From contig OY725498.1 in the NCBI GenBank assembly GCA_963281255.1, positions 930,001-994,000 on the forward strand: a stretch of DNA of 64,000 bases. The letters run 5' to 3'. Below are positions 8,445 to 19,897 of the stretch, piece after piece. The translations under genes and the position numbers were made by a program. The stretch comes from Aphrocallistes beatrix (lineage: Eukaryota; Porifera; Hexactinellida; Sceptrulophora; Aphrocallistidae). Below the pieces are notes generated by a model. The model was given only the letters and a program-made list of their open reading frames with translations. It did no database searches and was not told the DNA's origin. Numbering within the stretch: position 1 is the stretch's first letter; each line of letters begins with the position of its first letter.

Positions 8445-11400
8445 ATGTCTAAGACATCCAGCAGCGATGAGGAGATACAAGTAGGGAACCTCCTCTTCCA
8501 CATCTTCAACCAAGATATTGAAGCGGATCTCAACCCAAACTACCCGACCACTCGGCGCGTCACGCGCGACTATGAAGCATTCCGGAACAAACTTGGAAAG
8601 AGAAAGCAGCTCAACCTCGAGAATCTCCCGGACTATATCAGCAACTGTCTGCAGTCCCTCCCCCTCCCCAACGGCCTGTTCCCCATCTTCATCCCGACCA
8701 GCAACTCCAGTCCGACTGGGAGCGGAGAGCACATCGCGTCTAATGACGCCACGGTTCCCGCCCCCCTCCCAGCTGTCAACAATGCCAGCACCCAGATCCC
8801 CCAGACCCGTAGGGGGCTCGGCCAGGATTCGGATAGAGTGCTGCCAGAGGGGAGGATAGGCGCGGAGCGGGTCTGTCTCTGTATCAGTCCGTACTCAGGG
8901 AAGCATGAGCTCAGCCATGAGGGCAAACTCCGTGTCTCCAGTCCTGACACGGTCCTAGCCAACTCCTGTGTCTTCAGAGGCAGATGGATGTACGAGGTAA
9001 CTAACAACGATAAAGCAATGATTTATTCCACTATAGAAGTATGACAGGAATATAGTACAATGAGTTCACCTATTAGCTGTCGTATTTCAAATAGCGATTG
9101 TCTATTTGCGAGTTACTTTCTTGTCTCGTGTTTATAGTGTTATTCCGTGTCTATAATAGTGAGTATTAACAGGCAATTTCTTGAGATGTTTTTATTCATT
9201 GCAGAACAAGTTACTTGTGCGAAAACAAAAATTTCATTTTTTATCTTTTATTTCTGAATGCTGGGTTACAATAGGTCACAATCTGCAGTAACGGCTCTAA
9301 CCTACAAGTCGGGTGGTCCAATGCGGACTGCCAGTTTGATGGAGACACAGGAGTTGGAGAGTGTCCAGACTCGTACGCGTACGACGGACACAAAGTTCTG
9401 AAGTGGAACGCCAGCTTAGAGAAGTACGGAGAGGAATGGTGTTTCGGTGACGTCATAGGGTGTGCTATAGACATGGACGACGGGATCATCACATTCTACA
9501 GAAACGGCCGTTGCCTAGGTGACGCTTTTCGGGATATCCAGAGGGGTCCGGGATACGCCTACTACCCCACCATCACTATTGGGAAGGATGAGGAGTGTAT
9601 TGTTAACTTCGGTCAGTTCGCACTGCGGTATCCAATCAAAGTGTACTCCCCCATGATGTCCCCCCCGGTGGCAGAGCTGATGAAGAGCAGGTACCTGCTG
9701 CAGTGTCTGAAGAAGCTCGTCTTGGTTACCAGTCACGCCAGTCACGGCGTCAAGCAGTTCCTGCACTCCATTCCTCCGCAGAAGGTACTGCCTATCTCAA
9801 GCCATAGTAATACTATAGTAAATGTATCCTATTAGTCCTTAGTTTATTGAACTTGAAACTTATTGATCCTTAGTCCTGAATTGTTTGCAAATTTAGGTTG
9901 TTAAGATTTTTAGAAGTTTTAGGATTCTATTAAGACAAACTGATTCTCTGTGTTTTTTCGCATTTGTAAATGGTTCAGTTTGCGTTTGAAAAACACGCAG
10001 TTATATCTATCTAAAACTCTGAGAATTGAACGGAATATAGTAACTATATAATTCCCTCACAGGTAGATGTGCTGACTCTGATAATATCAAATCACATCTT
10101 CGAGCATCTCCTCTCCTTCCTCATCAGACACCACTCGTGCCAGTACATCCTGCAAGAAGAGTTCCTCCCGATCTGTATCGGACTCTGTGATGGAGAGAAC
10201 TCCAAGCTATCCCCAGGGGACCGCTCCCCCCTACACGCCCTCCTGGACACCATGCTAGCGGTGCTGCAGGAATCAGAATCGGAGCAGATCCTGAAAGAAT
10301 TGTTCTGGCTCCTCTCCGTTGTTGGGCTAAGCTGTTCATCTATCACGGCGTCGCGTGAGAAAATGACGTGGATGCAGTTCGCTAAGAGTTTACTGAGTCA
10401 CGAGCGCACGCTACACCTGTTGATAAGGTCTCCCAGCTTCATAGAGAGGATCAGCTACATCCTCCACGTCAGGTACCCTTCCCAGGTGAGGAGAGAATGG
10501 TGGCATTGCATGTAGACCAGTTTCTTCCTGTACAATAACAGATTGTGTGACCACTGCAACTGTCTCGGTTAATTCGTGTTATTTTTATCTCTACCCAAAT
10601 AGATTATGGACCTTATTCAAATGAAAGCATTTATTAGAATAATGACTATGTATCCATTTTTTTCAAATACTTCCGTGATCTGAATCGTTTATTTTGATCA
10701 CATGCTAAACTTTGCATGTATTCTATCGTCTTAGTTTGTGTCCAGTATTTAGTTTATTTGAGATAATGCTGAGATCAGTGTGTAGAACTGATCAGGTAAC
10801 TCTATTCGCTGCACCTTCTAGGATGATCTGAACAAGTCCTTGCCTCATGTTTGGTGGGAAAAAGCTCCGTTCCAGCTCGCTGACTCACACAAGCAGGTCG
10901 CCAAGGAGCTGAACTCTATCCTCGTAGAGCTTCAGACTCTACAGGCTGATATCATGAGCAGAATTCTGTTCGCAAGCACTCCTGACCCTTTCCCTGAATT
11001 CCAAAATTCTCTTGATGAGATAACCATCGCAGACAACGCACTGAACTCTAACAAATTCTTCTTCTCTCTCTCACTCAGAAAGTTGGTGGAGCAGAAACTG
11101 ATCAGATGCAAGAACGGAGTGGACGGATTCCACTCGACAGTTTACTCCACCGTTTTCTTCATCACCTCCCTCACCTTCATCAAGGTCCTGTCCAGGGAGT
11201 ACGGCGCCTATTCGGAGGAGCGGAAGACGCCGATGAAGATCATCATCGACGGAAACACAACTTTCAGAGATGATAGTTACACCTTTCTAGACCAAACAAG
11301 GTTTGTACCAATGAACTTGATTGTATTATGACCGTACTACATCCCGTTTTTTCCTCCCTAAGGATTTCCCGGAAACTGCTGATTGTTTAGTTATTACAAT

Positions 11401-13950
11401 TAGTTATCTAAATGTCACGGGTAAATTGATGGGTTGTTAGCATAGTAGATCATGCCTTTAGAACAAAATAAATTATCTCAAATTTAGTTGTTTTCTATAA
11501 AGTTTTTGCTCAGTAATATTGTTTGTTAGAGAGAAATATTACAGAACTTACAGAATTACTTATTTGTAAATATGTATAAGTCTACCTCTTACTCCCAAAA
11601 TGCTCGTTGTGTTCCCATTACGTACTGACACTAAGTACATCAGAACTTGAACATGATATCATACATTTGCTCTAATTCTGCTGTGTCTACACAGCCCTAT
11701 GATGAAATTGACCTATGCTACCATTTGTGGTGTGTTGATTAATAGCTTATTCTGCACTGAATCTTAGATGTGGAGGGCTGTTCGCATTTCTTCAGCGATC
11801 AATGAAACAAGATTCAGAACAGCAGAACAGCCGTAAGGAGGCCTCCTACCCCCTGAGATCCTCTGCTCGCGTGAAGAAGATAAAATTGAGCCAAGAATCC
11901 TCTAACAACAGTATGGACATGGAGTTGTGTCCCCTAGGGTCTGTCCGTACTAAACTCATCATCCTCCCTCACGACCTGACCAACATCCTGGACAGTTTGG
12001 TGTTCCTCTATCACACAGCGGTGCAGCACACACTCTCCATGTCCAGAGGGTACTTCTCTACTCTCAATCAGTTCTCCAAAGCTCTCTCAGACACGCAGAA
12101 TAGACTCAATGCTATCGACGTACAACACACAGATGTGATAAATGAGCTGGATTCATCCAGACAGGTATGTGACCTCAAATATACGTAATGAGCGTCATTG
12201 AAAGAGACAATATTGTCCACATAAGCGAAATTGATTCCAATAATTTCACATACCACACAAAGAAGAATACATTATCGAGTTGGTTATTAACAGATTCTTC
12301 TCTCCACAGATATCCCTAACTTAAAAATGCATTCATATGCGACTCACGTAATTAATAAATGAATATCTTAATATCTTACAGAATTATTGATAAATTACAT
12401 ATTTGAGGAATGTCTTCACTTTCATTACTCCTAACTGCTTATAGGTATTTGAAAGAAAATGTACGGAAACAGCTCAGATGGTTACCTGGCTCAAAGGTCA
12501 GGTATTCACGAAGCAGAACTTCGAAGCTCTCCTTTGGCTCTTCAGAATAATTCTAGACACGATAGAGCACGAGGAGTCGCAAGGTCAGTTGATGGCATTC
12601 CTACCCGAGGTATACATAATATCCATGGTCCACCTGTACAGAGCTCTACGCATGTACTTTATCTCTCCGGAAGCAGGCGTGGACGGACACGCCGAGTTTA
12701 ATGAGTGTCTGCACAAGATGGCCGCTTTGCTGTGTCAGCTTTGTGGAGACAGTCGGATCCTGAACCCAGACATTCAAGAGAAACTTTTCGAAGCGTTGCT
12801 CATGTTTCTCTGTTTCTCCGACACAATGAAAGCACTCGAGGCCCAATCAGTTGAGAAGAGGAAGACTCTGCTCCTCACACTCATGTCTAGCTTCAACAAA
12901 CGGAACTGGATCCACCCTATCGGCATCCTGGTCAGGTTCTGGAAGGGGGACGGGTACGTGTACAAGGGGAAGCAGACCGGTGCACTGATTGACGACGCAA
13001 TCGCCGTACTTCCGGAGTACGACTTTATGCTCCCCAAGTTCCAGCCCTCGTGTCCCTCACAGGTCTTCCAGGAGCAGCTGGCGAGCATTTGTGTCCAGGA
13101 GAGCGCCCCGCGGGTGGAGTTCATTAATGGGATCCTGAACCAGCTCAACTCCGTCTTCTCAGAAGTTATCGAAACCATACAAGAGTTGCAGCATAAAGTT
13201 ACGCTGCTCAACGAACAGACACTGAATCCTAAAGAGCTACGCATCTGTACAGCCTACTACCACCTCACGATAGGTCTGCTGAGGATCCTCGAGATGCTCT
13301 CTTGTAAGTGTCCCGCTCTCTTCCTAGACCAGAAGTCCAGTGTGTCCGAGCTGTCCCTGAAGAGACTCGTGGAAGTTCTGATTCAGGTTTGGAACCGTAT
13401 TACGGCGCACCACACCCTATTCGACAACGCGATACGCTTAAGACTCCCTGGTGTTGAGAGCATTGAGAAGATGTCCGTGCTATATGCAGTGGCAGGTGTG
13501 ATACTAGCTCTCTGCACCAAAGGCTCAAAGGAGAGAAATGCGTACGCAGTCAAATGTTTGCTGAATTCCCCGGAGTTCTCGATGAAAAGCGTTGAGTTAC
13601 TCCTGCAAGCAGCACACGAGACAATGCAAATGCAGAACTCAGCTACTAATCGGCCGAACATCCTAAAAATAGGCGTAACTACACACGAAGAACTTATAGA
13701 ACTTGACAAGCTTATGGAGACTTTGAAACAGCAGGCGAAAGACATTGCTAAATCGTCAGATTCTAATCCCCCGCAGAACGAGGATTTCTGTCCCATTTGC
13801 TGTGCTAAAGCCATCTCTGTCGTTTTCCATCCTTGTGGACATTCCACTTGTAAGGAATGCATTACAAGACATCTCATGAATGGAGAAAATTGTTTTTTCT
13901 GCAATCAGAAAGTTGTCAAGGTTCAGGATTTGAAGAAGAATAAACATTAA
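8445..13950 (+). CDS. RNF123: RNF123/KPC1 RING E3 ubiquitin ligase (6 exons)
   Basis: Exons are 8445-8996, 9275-9784, 10063-10485, 10822-11300, 11768-12164 and 12445-13950. All junctions are GT-AG and in frame, giving about 1288 aa (human 1314). RNF123 (KPC1) with KPC2 forms a cytoplasmic E3 ligase, known in mammals for p27Kip1 and NF-kB p105. The SPRY domain lies in exons 1-2 (VGWSNADCQF, then SYAYDGHKVLKWN). The long helical middle matches KPC1 (DTIEHEE...FLPEVYI; NQLNSVFSEVIETIQEL; RLPGVES). The C-terminal RING has the full C-x2-C...C-x-H-x2-C-x2-C...C-x2-C set (CPICC...CGHSTCKEC...CFFC). Exon 1 also carries an N-terminal insert rich in Pro and Ser (about residues 75-140) not expected from the human protein. 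Six coding exons is very few for this gene. Introns 3 (336 bp) and 4 (467 bp) show nothing else. Confidence 0.95.
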
Positions 13951-14216
13951 AATTGATCACAAAACGATCTTGCAATCCAATTAGACCATACAAAATCATT
14001 TGCAGTTTTTGAATTATTCTTAGTACGTGATTACGTACATAATTTATTAAAGTTAATATTACATATATTTGTTTGTAATTAGAAAATATTAGCTTATCAA
14101 ATATATTTCACGATTCCGAATAAGATTTATAATTCCCATAACATTTTTCTTCCATTAAACAATTGGAATATCAGAATTATTTATTGCTAGCGAATTATTT
14201 ATTTATTTTGGTATCG

Positions 14217-14657
14217 CATACTTACCAACCTCCAGGGATTTAATAATTATTAATGAAAAATCAAGGGGTTTTGAGCTTTTAACTAATCTATAATAATTTC
14301 CATTATTGTAATATAGTTTATAGAATTTATTGAGTAATTTTATGTTCCTCATTATTTAGCAAGTCTTCAGGGATCCAGGAAAATTTCCTGGATCACTAAT
14401 TTCGAAAATTGTTTTAGAATTTTGATCAAGTGATTATTTAACGCGTTAGATAACATTATATACGATGTACCTTTCCCTAAATAGTTTACTTGTCCATTTC
14501 GGAACCTTTAATTACCTGAAATTCCCTGGATCGCGAATTTCGAAATTTGACCTGTCTATTGATTCATCCTAATTTAGTCATTAAAATTTAAAATATAATA
14601 ACATAGGGATTTACCATTGAAATCCAGGGAAATTTTCAAGAGAGGTTGGTAAGTATG
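14217..14657. mobile_element. Non-autonomous DNA transposon (MITE), 441 bp
   Basis: The ends are a perfect 16-bp inverted repeat, CATACTTACCAACCTC at the left and its complement at the right. Subterminal CAGGGATTT / AAATCCCTG-like words and an internal near-perfect palindrome GATCCAGGAAA...TTTCCTGGATC (14373-14396 region) add secondary structure. There is no coding capacity. I could not settle the target-site duplication, so the superfamily is open. Confidence 0.75.
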
Positions 14658-15384
14658 TATGATGGTTGAGATCAATTATTCGAAAACAATTAGACAATTT
14701 ATGCACCTGCAAATATCCCTTTGAATTGGAACTATATGGTTTGTTTTTCGATCCCTACTGATTGAGTTGCGTACGACCAGAACTAGCTCCTAAATGCTGT
14801 TCATTTAAAATTGCTTACGAACTATATCTCGGCTTGGGTTTCTTTTTATCTTTACCGTACCTAATTGATGTGGTGGCTACAAAGTCATCAAACTAATCGG
14901 GTTAACAAGATAACTGAATTAACCGAAGCCAATTTTTCATTGAGTCACTCTTACCTCCATATAATGACCACTCCACTTCTATTTCTATCCAAACTTCTTG
15001 TTGTTACTTACCAAACGTATTAGTACTTTTTTCAAAACCACGTATCTTTGTAAAGCCCTATTAACTACGTAAGATCAAGCTTGTTAGGATAATTGTCGAC
15101 TGATTGGTTTAATTAAGCAAAATAGGCGTCAAAAGGAATGATGAATTCTATCAAGTATAAACATTGGTTAGTAGTTTGATGATTTTGCTCTGACTATGAA
15201 AAACCTAGCTATGATGTTTGCATACTAAATCTTGAAACTTTCATTTTCCAAAGCTGTTATTGTCAATGACGAGTCACTCATTAAGTTATACCAGTACCAA
15301 GTCATACCATTGCATATAAATACGATAGTAGTCGACACATTTAAACCAATTCTTCAGTTCAAGACCAAATCCAATCATTACAAG

Positions 15385-15561
15385 ATGCTCCTTACATTCA
15401 AAATTTTTGCAATATTATTTCTAATAGTGTGCTTCATCATGCTAGTTTTGTCAAGACATAATTATCACGATTCAAATTCAAGAAAGATATTTGTAAAGCG
15501 TCAAGCCATCATACGGAACCAGTTCCATCTTCAAAGCCAAGCCCACGTTGTGCCGAGATAG
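15385..15561 (+). CDS. Doubtful small protein, 58 aa, N-terminal hydrophobic segment
   Basis: From ATG 15385 the product has a strongly hydrophobic start (about residues 3-24, FKIFAILFLIVCFIMLVL) followed by a basic hydrophilic tail with KR at about 42-43. This would suit a secreted or single-pass microprotein. Nothing else supports it: there is no homology I recognise and codon use is AT-rich like the surroundings. It may be chance. Confidence 0.2.
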   Translation: MLLTFKIFAILFLIVCFIMLVLSRHNYHDSNSRKIFVKRQAIIRNQFHLQSQAHVVPR

Positions 15562-15723
15562 TACAACAAAAGCTGTTTATTTTTTGATCACTTTTAAAAT
15601 ATATCGCTTATTTTAATTCACTTTTAGTGTTGTTTGATTTTACATTATTAAAAAGATAAAATTTATATTTCTAATTTGATCGAGGTTATAATACAATTTC
15701 CCAGCATTACTAGAAACTGATAC

Positions 15724-17067
15724 ATGGCTACCGAAAATGCAACAGTAAATTTGGACCTTCCTGACTGGATAACGTCCAGGTTCACAACACAAGGTATCCG
15801 TGCCGATGTTAGCGAAAAGGGGAGAGGGTTAGTAGCTGCTAGGGAATTCAAGGCAGGGGATATCCTCATCCGATCCTCACCTTTCTCCTCCGCCGTAGCA
15901 GCAAATCACGTCCACGAGTATTGTAATAAGTGCGGTGGGAAGGGAGAATTGAAGAGGTGCTCTCAGTGCAGCTTTGTACGCTATTGCAGTAGAGATTGTC
16001 AGGTGAATGCATGGACCGATCACAAACTAGAATGTAGTTATATCAAATCGAAATTTGACATATTCTCTAAAGTCCTCCCACTCAATTCATTACTTCTTTT
16101 ACGCACGTTGGAAATGAACGAGAATGAAAAGGCAAAACAAGGTATTAAAAAGCGAGAGCTTTGTCCAGAGTTAGAAATGCTAGAGTCTCATCGAGAAGAT
16201 TTCCTAAAAATCCAACTTAGAAAAGATCAGAAAAGTCCCTACGATATCGTAGTTAAAACCTACAGACCTTTCCTACGTGATCGGGAGTATGCCATTTCAG
16301 AGAAAACGCTTTTTAACCTACATTGTAAACTAGCTGTAAATGCCAACGCCTTTCAAAGTGAGACAGGAGAAACCGTCTCTTCCGGTCTCTTCCCAGAACA
16401 GACCCTCCTCAATCACTCCTGTCGACCCAACTGCATCAACTGCTTCAGAGGGCTCGAGGTGTTACTAGTCGCGTGCCGGGATATTAAATTCGGGGAAGAA
16501 TTAACGATTAACTATATTGACTTGATCAAACCGGTCTGGGAAAGAAGGGCCATGTTGAAGGAGAAATCCTTCTTCGAATGCAATTGTGAGAGGTGTGAAG
16601 AAGAGGTTAAGGAGGTAGATATGGACACAGAAAAACCGCTATGGGCTCTCCTTGACAAGATTTATGAAGCACATACAGAACAGAACTGGAGACAAGTTTT
16701 GAACTTGTCTTCTCAAATCCAAAGCTCAGCTGGGTTGAACCTTGGCTCACTTAAAATATTAGTTGGGAGGTTAGCCTTTGAAGCTCACACTGAATTGGGT
16801 GAGAATGACTTAGCACTATTGATGCTAAAAAATGTGATTCAGTATTCGGGAAATTTTCTTAGCATTTATTCACACGATTTAAGCACGTCCTATGTTAGAC
16901 TCACTGAACTGCTCTTACGTGTCGGTGATTATAAAGAAGCTAGAGAAGCATTAGAATTCGCGAAAAGACCAACAGAAATAGTCTACGGAAAGGATCATTT
17001 TTGGTACAAACAACTAATATGTCTAGAAGGAAAACTAATCGAATCTAGCAGTAAAAAGGATAAATAA
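15724..17067 (+). CDS. SMYD-family SET/MYND lysine methyltransferase (SMYD3-like)
   Basis: An intronless frame of 447 aa, close in size to SMYD2/3 (about 430). A split SET domain flanks a MYND zinc finger at about 67-104 (CNKCGGKG...CSQCSFVRYCSRDCQ...H...C). The SET core has NHSCRPNC and GEELTINYIDL, the SAM- and substrate-binding signatures. A post-SET CNCERC cluster follows, then a helical TPR-like C-terminal region. SMYD proteins methylate lysines on histones and cytoplasmic proteins. The arrangement and length fit SMYD3 better than SMYD4/5, but the exact paralogue needs a tree. AATAAA overlaps the stop codon (17064-17069) and the next gene converges 27 bp away. Confidence 0.88.
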   Translation: MATENATVNLDLPDWITSRFTTQGIRADVSEKGRGLVAAREFKAGDILIRSSPFSSAVAANHVHEYCNKCGGKGELKRCSQCSFVRYCSRDCQVNAWTDHKLECSYIKSKFDIFSKVLPLNSLLLLRTLEMNENEKAKQGIKKRELCPELEMLESHREDFLKIQLRKDQKSPYDIVVKTYRPFLRDREYAISEKTLFNLHCKLAVNANAFQSETGETVSSGLFPEQTLLNHSCRPNCINCFRGLEVLLVACRDIKFGEELTINYIDLIKPVWERRAMLKEKSFFECNCERCEEEVKEVDMDTEKPLWALLDKIYEAHTEQNWRQVLNLSSQIQSSAGLNLGSLKILVGRLAFEAHTELGENDLALLMLKNVIQYSGNFLSIYSHDLSTSYVRLTELLLRVGDYKEAREALEFAKRPTEIVYGKDHFWYKQLICLEGKLIESSSKKDK

Positions 17068-17094
17068 ACCTAATTAAATATATTACTACTTGTA

Positions 17095-17934
17095 CTATTC
17101 TTTTTTCGTTTTTCTTTTGTAACGACCTGCGAAGTATTGGGCGAAGAGGAACCCGTAACTAAAATATATCACACCAGTGATCATTATAGGGATTTTCGTT
17201 GCGTCACAATCTCTTTCGTTCATTATTTCATAAAACACCATAGCATGGATCGCAGTGGCTAGGATCATCTGTAGGATTTGTAGCGTCGTGATGACGATTG
17301 ACAACGGAAGGACCAGTTTTTTCGCTGGGGTGAGCATGATCGCGTAATAGCCGTACATTAGGAAATGTACTCCATAGTTCATGATGCCACACCATAGACC
17401 TGTTGGCTGGGGGTGCACGTAGTTATTGATGGCTATTATGATTACAGTGACGTGATGATACCAGTGTAAGAAAATGACTTCTTTGCGCCGTAGGAGGAGA
17501 ATGAACGTATCTATCAATTCAATTGGTTTTGACATTGAGAAAAAATACGTTGTTATAATCGTAGGCGACAGGAAATAGTAGTGACATCGACAACAAGTTT
17601 CATAGAATGTCCCCGACTTTAGAAGGTATACCGCTTGAACGAATAATGTTGCAACTCCCCAAAAGCTGAATAGACTCATAGCAGTATTGTATACAATGGA
17701 AGGACCGCGTAATCTGTAGCCTTGTTTGTCTGAAAAGTACTTTGGCAATAACAACAAAAGTAAGAGGTAGAAAAGTATCAGAGCTAGTATAGTGTTACAG
17801 TTCGCAACAATTTGTGCTTGCGCCTCCCCAATTGTGAAACTGCCATTTTCCCACTCGAAGAGAGTCTGTGAATAGTTGTGACCAGGCCGTGACATTATGG
17901 AAGTAGCATTAATCTCTGAATATTTTGCTTGCAT
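17095..17934 (-). CDS. ELOVL6: ELOVL very-long-chain fatty acid elongase, ELOVL3/6 type
   Basis: A 279-aa intronless frame. ELOVL proteins are ER membrane 3-ketoacyl-CoA synthases that condense malonyl-CoA with acyl-CoA. The histidine box is HWYHH (157-161), the form seen in ELOVL3/6 and yeast Elo1, rather than the HVYHH of other subfamilies. The SKPIELIDT block precedes it (about 135-143). Several membrane segments are visible (about 45-63, 85-105, 122-135, 160-175 and more). The C-terminus is basic (RYKRKTKKE), a possible ER-retrieval signal. ATG 17934 is preferred; the frame extends six codons upstream only to a TTG. It converges with the SMYD gene, so their 3' UTRs must overlap or be extremely short. 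Confidence 0.9.
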   Translation of the reverse strand: MQAKYSEINATSIMSRPGHNYSQTLFEWENGSFTIGEAQAQIVANCNTILALILFYLLLLLLLPKYFSDKQGYRLRGPSIVYNTAMSLFSFWGVATLFVQAVYLLKSGTFYETCCRCHYYFLSPTIITTYFFSMSKPIELIDTFILLLRRKEVIFLHWYHHVTVIIIAINNYVHPQPTGLWCGIMNYGVHFLMYGYYAIMLTPAKKLVLPLSIVITTLQILQMILATAIHAMVFYEIMNERDCDATKIPIMITGVIYFSYGFLFAQYFAGRYKRKTKKE

Positions 17935-18628
17935 AGATTGTAAACTAAACAAAGCTTATGGTCTTTTAACTTCTGAATTACAGGCCTAAATATGTTTAAA
18001 TAGAATCATGTGTCCCCCGATCACATCTTAGATAGGATGATGCTGGAAATCAGAGAAATATAATATCGTATTATTTCTAAACCTCTAGAACCATGCTTCA
18101 CGAATTTTTCTTTTTAAGAATCAGTAAAAATACATAACAATGTACTTGTAAATCTTATGAGAGTATTTAGTTTACGAACCGTTGAAAACTGCTGTCGAGC
18201 TTTTCATCTACAACACTGAGTGGGATCATTATAACACAGCAGTATTCCTCCGTATTCGCTTACTTCATTTATCAGTAATTTAGTTCCAAATAGGAATTCA
18301 GTTCTATAATTATACCGAGTCATATTTGGTATTTTTTAGAATCAAATTGTTTATTCAATCATACTTTGTGTGATTAGATTATAATTAATGAGGTTTGCAT
18401 TTAATTTACATATCCTGAACTCTTCAATACTGAAAAGAGCCCACCACATGGTAGGATAATGTGATAGTATGACTGGAAGGTGTATGATGATATCATGCAT
18501 ACAGTCCGCACATAAATTCCAGATAATAATATGCTATTTCCTCCATAACCTGCAACGATAAGATCATTTGAACCAATAACCAATAATTAAACCAATGCTT
18601 TGTTCAATTTTTATAGTTCCTGATCTGA
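17935..18628. other. Intergenic ELOVL-NHL (divergent promoters)
   Basis: 694 bp between divergently transcribed genes. It should hold both promoters. No other gene or repeat is recognised. Confidence 0.4.
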
Positions 18629-19897
18629 ATGGCCAGCGAAATAGACAAAATCTCTAATCTATCGTCTAACACTGATTTTGTCGAGATCCAAACCAAATTG
18701 GTATTTTTGGAAAACGATTGTGAGTTGAGAAAAAACGAAGTTTCGGATCATTTCCGGACACTCCATGAGGACTTAAACAGGCGGGAGGCAGAGCTTTTAG
18801 CTGAGATTGATGAAATAGTTCGCTCGACTTCTGCTAAAGTTATGCGTCAGAAAGAAAATCTTGAGCGCTACTTAAAAGCGAAACAAGATGCGGAGGAAAT
18901 TTTCGAAAACAACCAGTTAATCGAAATATTAAAAGATACGATTGTCCAGTTACAAGCTCAGATCGACGAAATCCTCAGCGACGAGGTAGAAGTTCCTGAA
19001 ATCGAACTGAAATGGAACCTAAATCAAGCACAGGAATGTGTGGCGTATGTTTGCGAAATTTCGCAGAGGAAACACCCTTACACTTACAGGAGGTCGACCC
19101 AATGGTCTTTAGGGCAGGAAGGGGCAGAACCGGGCCAGCTCAAGTCTCCATGGGGGTTGGCTATTGATCCGGAATCAGAGAATGTTTATATAGCTGATTG
19201 CGTGAACAATCGTGTTCAGATTTTTGACCGAGAAGGCGTTTATGTGAGACATATTAACCTCCCTGAGCCACACCCCCGTTACGTCGTAATCAACGGTCCA
19301 GACTGCTACATCTCTTGCGATAACTCCGTGTTCAGATTGAAGAAAGAGAATTGTGAAGTGATCTGTTCACTGAAAGTTAACACCGACATTCGAGGACTGG
19401 ACAAGTACAATGATAAACTATATGTGTGCGAGATGGATGATTACTACGTATATGTGTTCACAAGCGACCATTTGAGAATGCATGAGAAAATACGGTTACA
19501 TTCGCAGCATCTAGTCGAGGATAAACACGGACTCCACCATGCCTATCTGTTTGATATCAAGATAGCTGATGACACCATGTTCATCCTATTCGCCAATTCC
19601 AACTACCCTTTGCAATCTTTCACGCTGCAAGGCAAGCTTGTTTCTACCATTAGTAATGACGTTTTTATCGATGAATGTTTTTTCTTCTGTATCGATAAAA
19701 ACCGCAACTTTATCCTGACTGATAGAGCAGTGAATGTAATCAAGGTTATTTCTCACGACGGGGAGTTTCTGGGTACTGTGGGGCAGAAAGGAACGCTTCG
19801 GGCTCAGTTGAAGAAACCAATGGGAATCGCTTTGAACCAAGCCAACCGTATCATCGTGTGCGACCAAAAAGTTGATAATATTCTTCAGTGTTTTTAG
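18629..19897 (+). CDS. Coiled-coil NHL-repeat (TRIM-NHL-like) protein lacking RING
   Basis: An intronless frame of 422 aa. Residues about 10-135 are a charged heptad-rich coiled coil (RREAELLAEIDEIV; KENLERYLKAKQDAEE). Residues about 160-422 form an NHL-type beta-propeller: G.EPGQLKSPWGLAIDPES...VYIADCVNNRVQIFDREG, later blades, and a closing LKKPMGIALNQ..RIIVCDQ. This is the C-terminal half of a TRIM2/3/32-like protein without RING or B-box. Such proteins bind RNA or partners through the propeller. A scaffold or decoy role is possible but is inference. Confidence 0.8.
   Translation: MASEIDKISNLSSNTDFVEIQTKLVFLENDCELRKNEVSDHFRTLHEDLNRREAELLAEIDEIVRSTSAKVMRQKENLERYLKAKQDAEEIFENNQLIEILKDTIVQLQAQIDEILSDEVEVPEIELKWNLNQAQECVAYVCEISQRKHPYTYRRSTQWSLGQEGAEPGQLKSPWGLAIDPESENVYIADCVNNRVQIFDREGVYVRHINLPEPHPRYVVINGPDCYISCDNSVFRLKKENCEVICSLKVNTDIRGLDKYNDKLYVCEMDDYYVYVFTSDHLRMHEKIRLHSQHLVEDKHGLHHAYLFDIKIADDTMFILFANSNYPLQSFTLQGKLVSTISNDVFIDECFFFCIDKNRNFILTDRAVNVIKVISHDGEFLGTVGQKGTLRAQLKKPMGIALNQANRIIVCDQKVDNILQCF

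Larger units (their letters stand above)
13951..15723. other. Intergenic RNF123-SMYD with a MITE
   Basis: 1.8 kb of AT-rich DNA. It contains a terminal-inverted-repeat element (14217-14657) and a doubtful 58-codon frame (15385-15561). Nothing else is recognisable. Confidence 0.5.
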
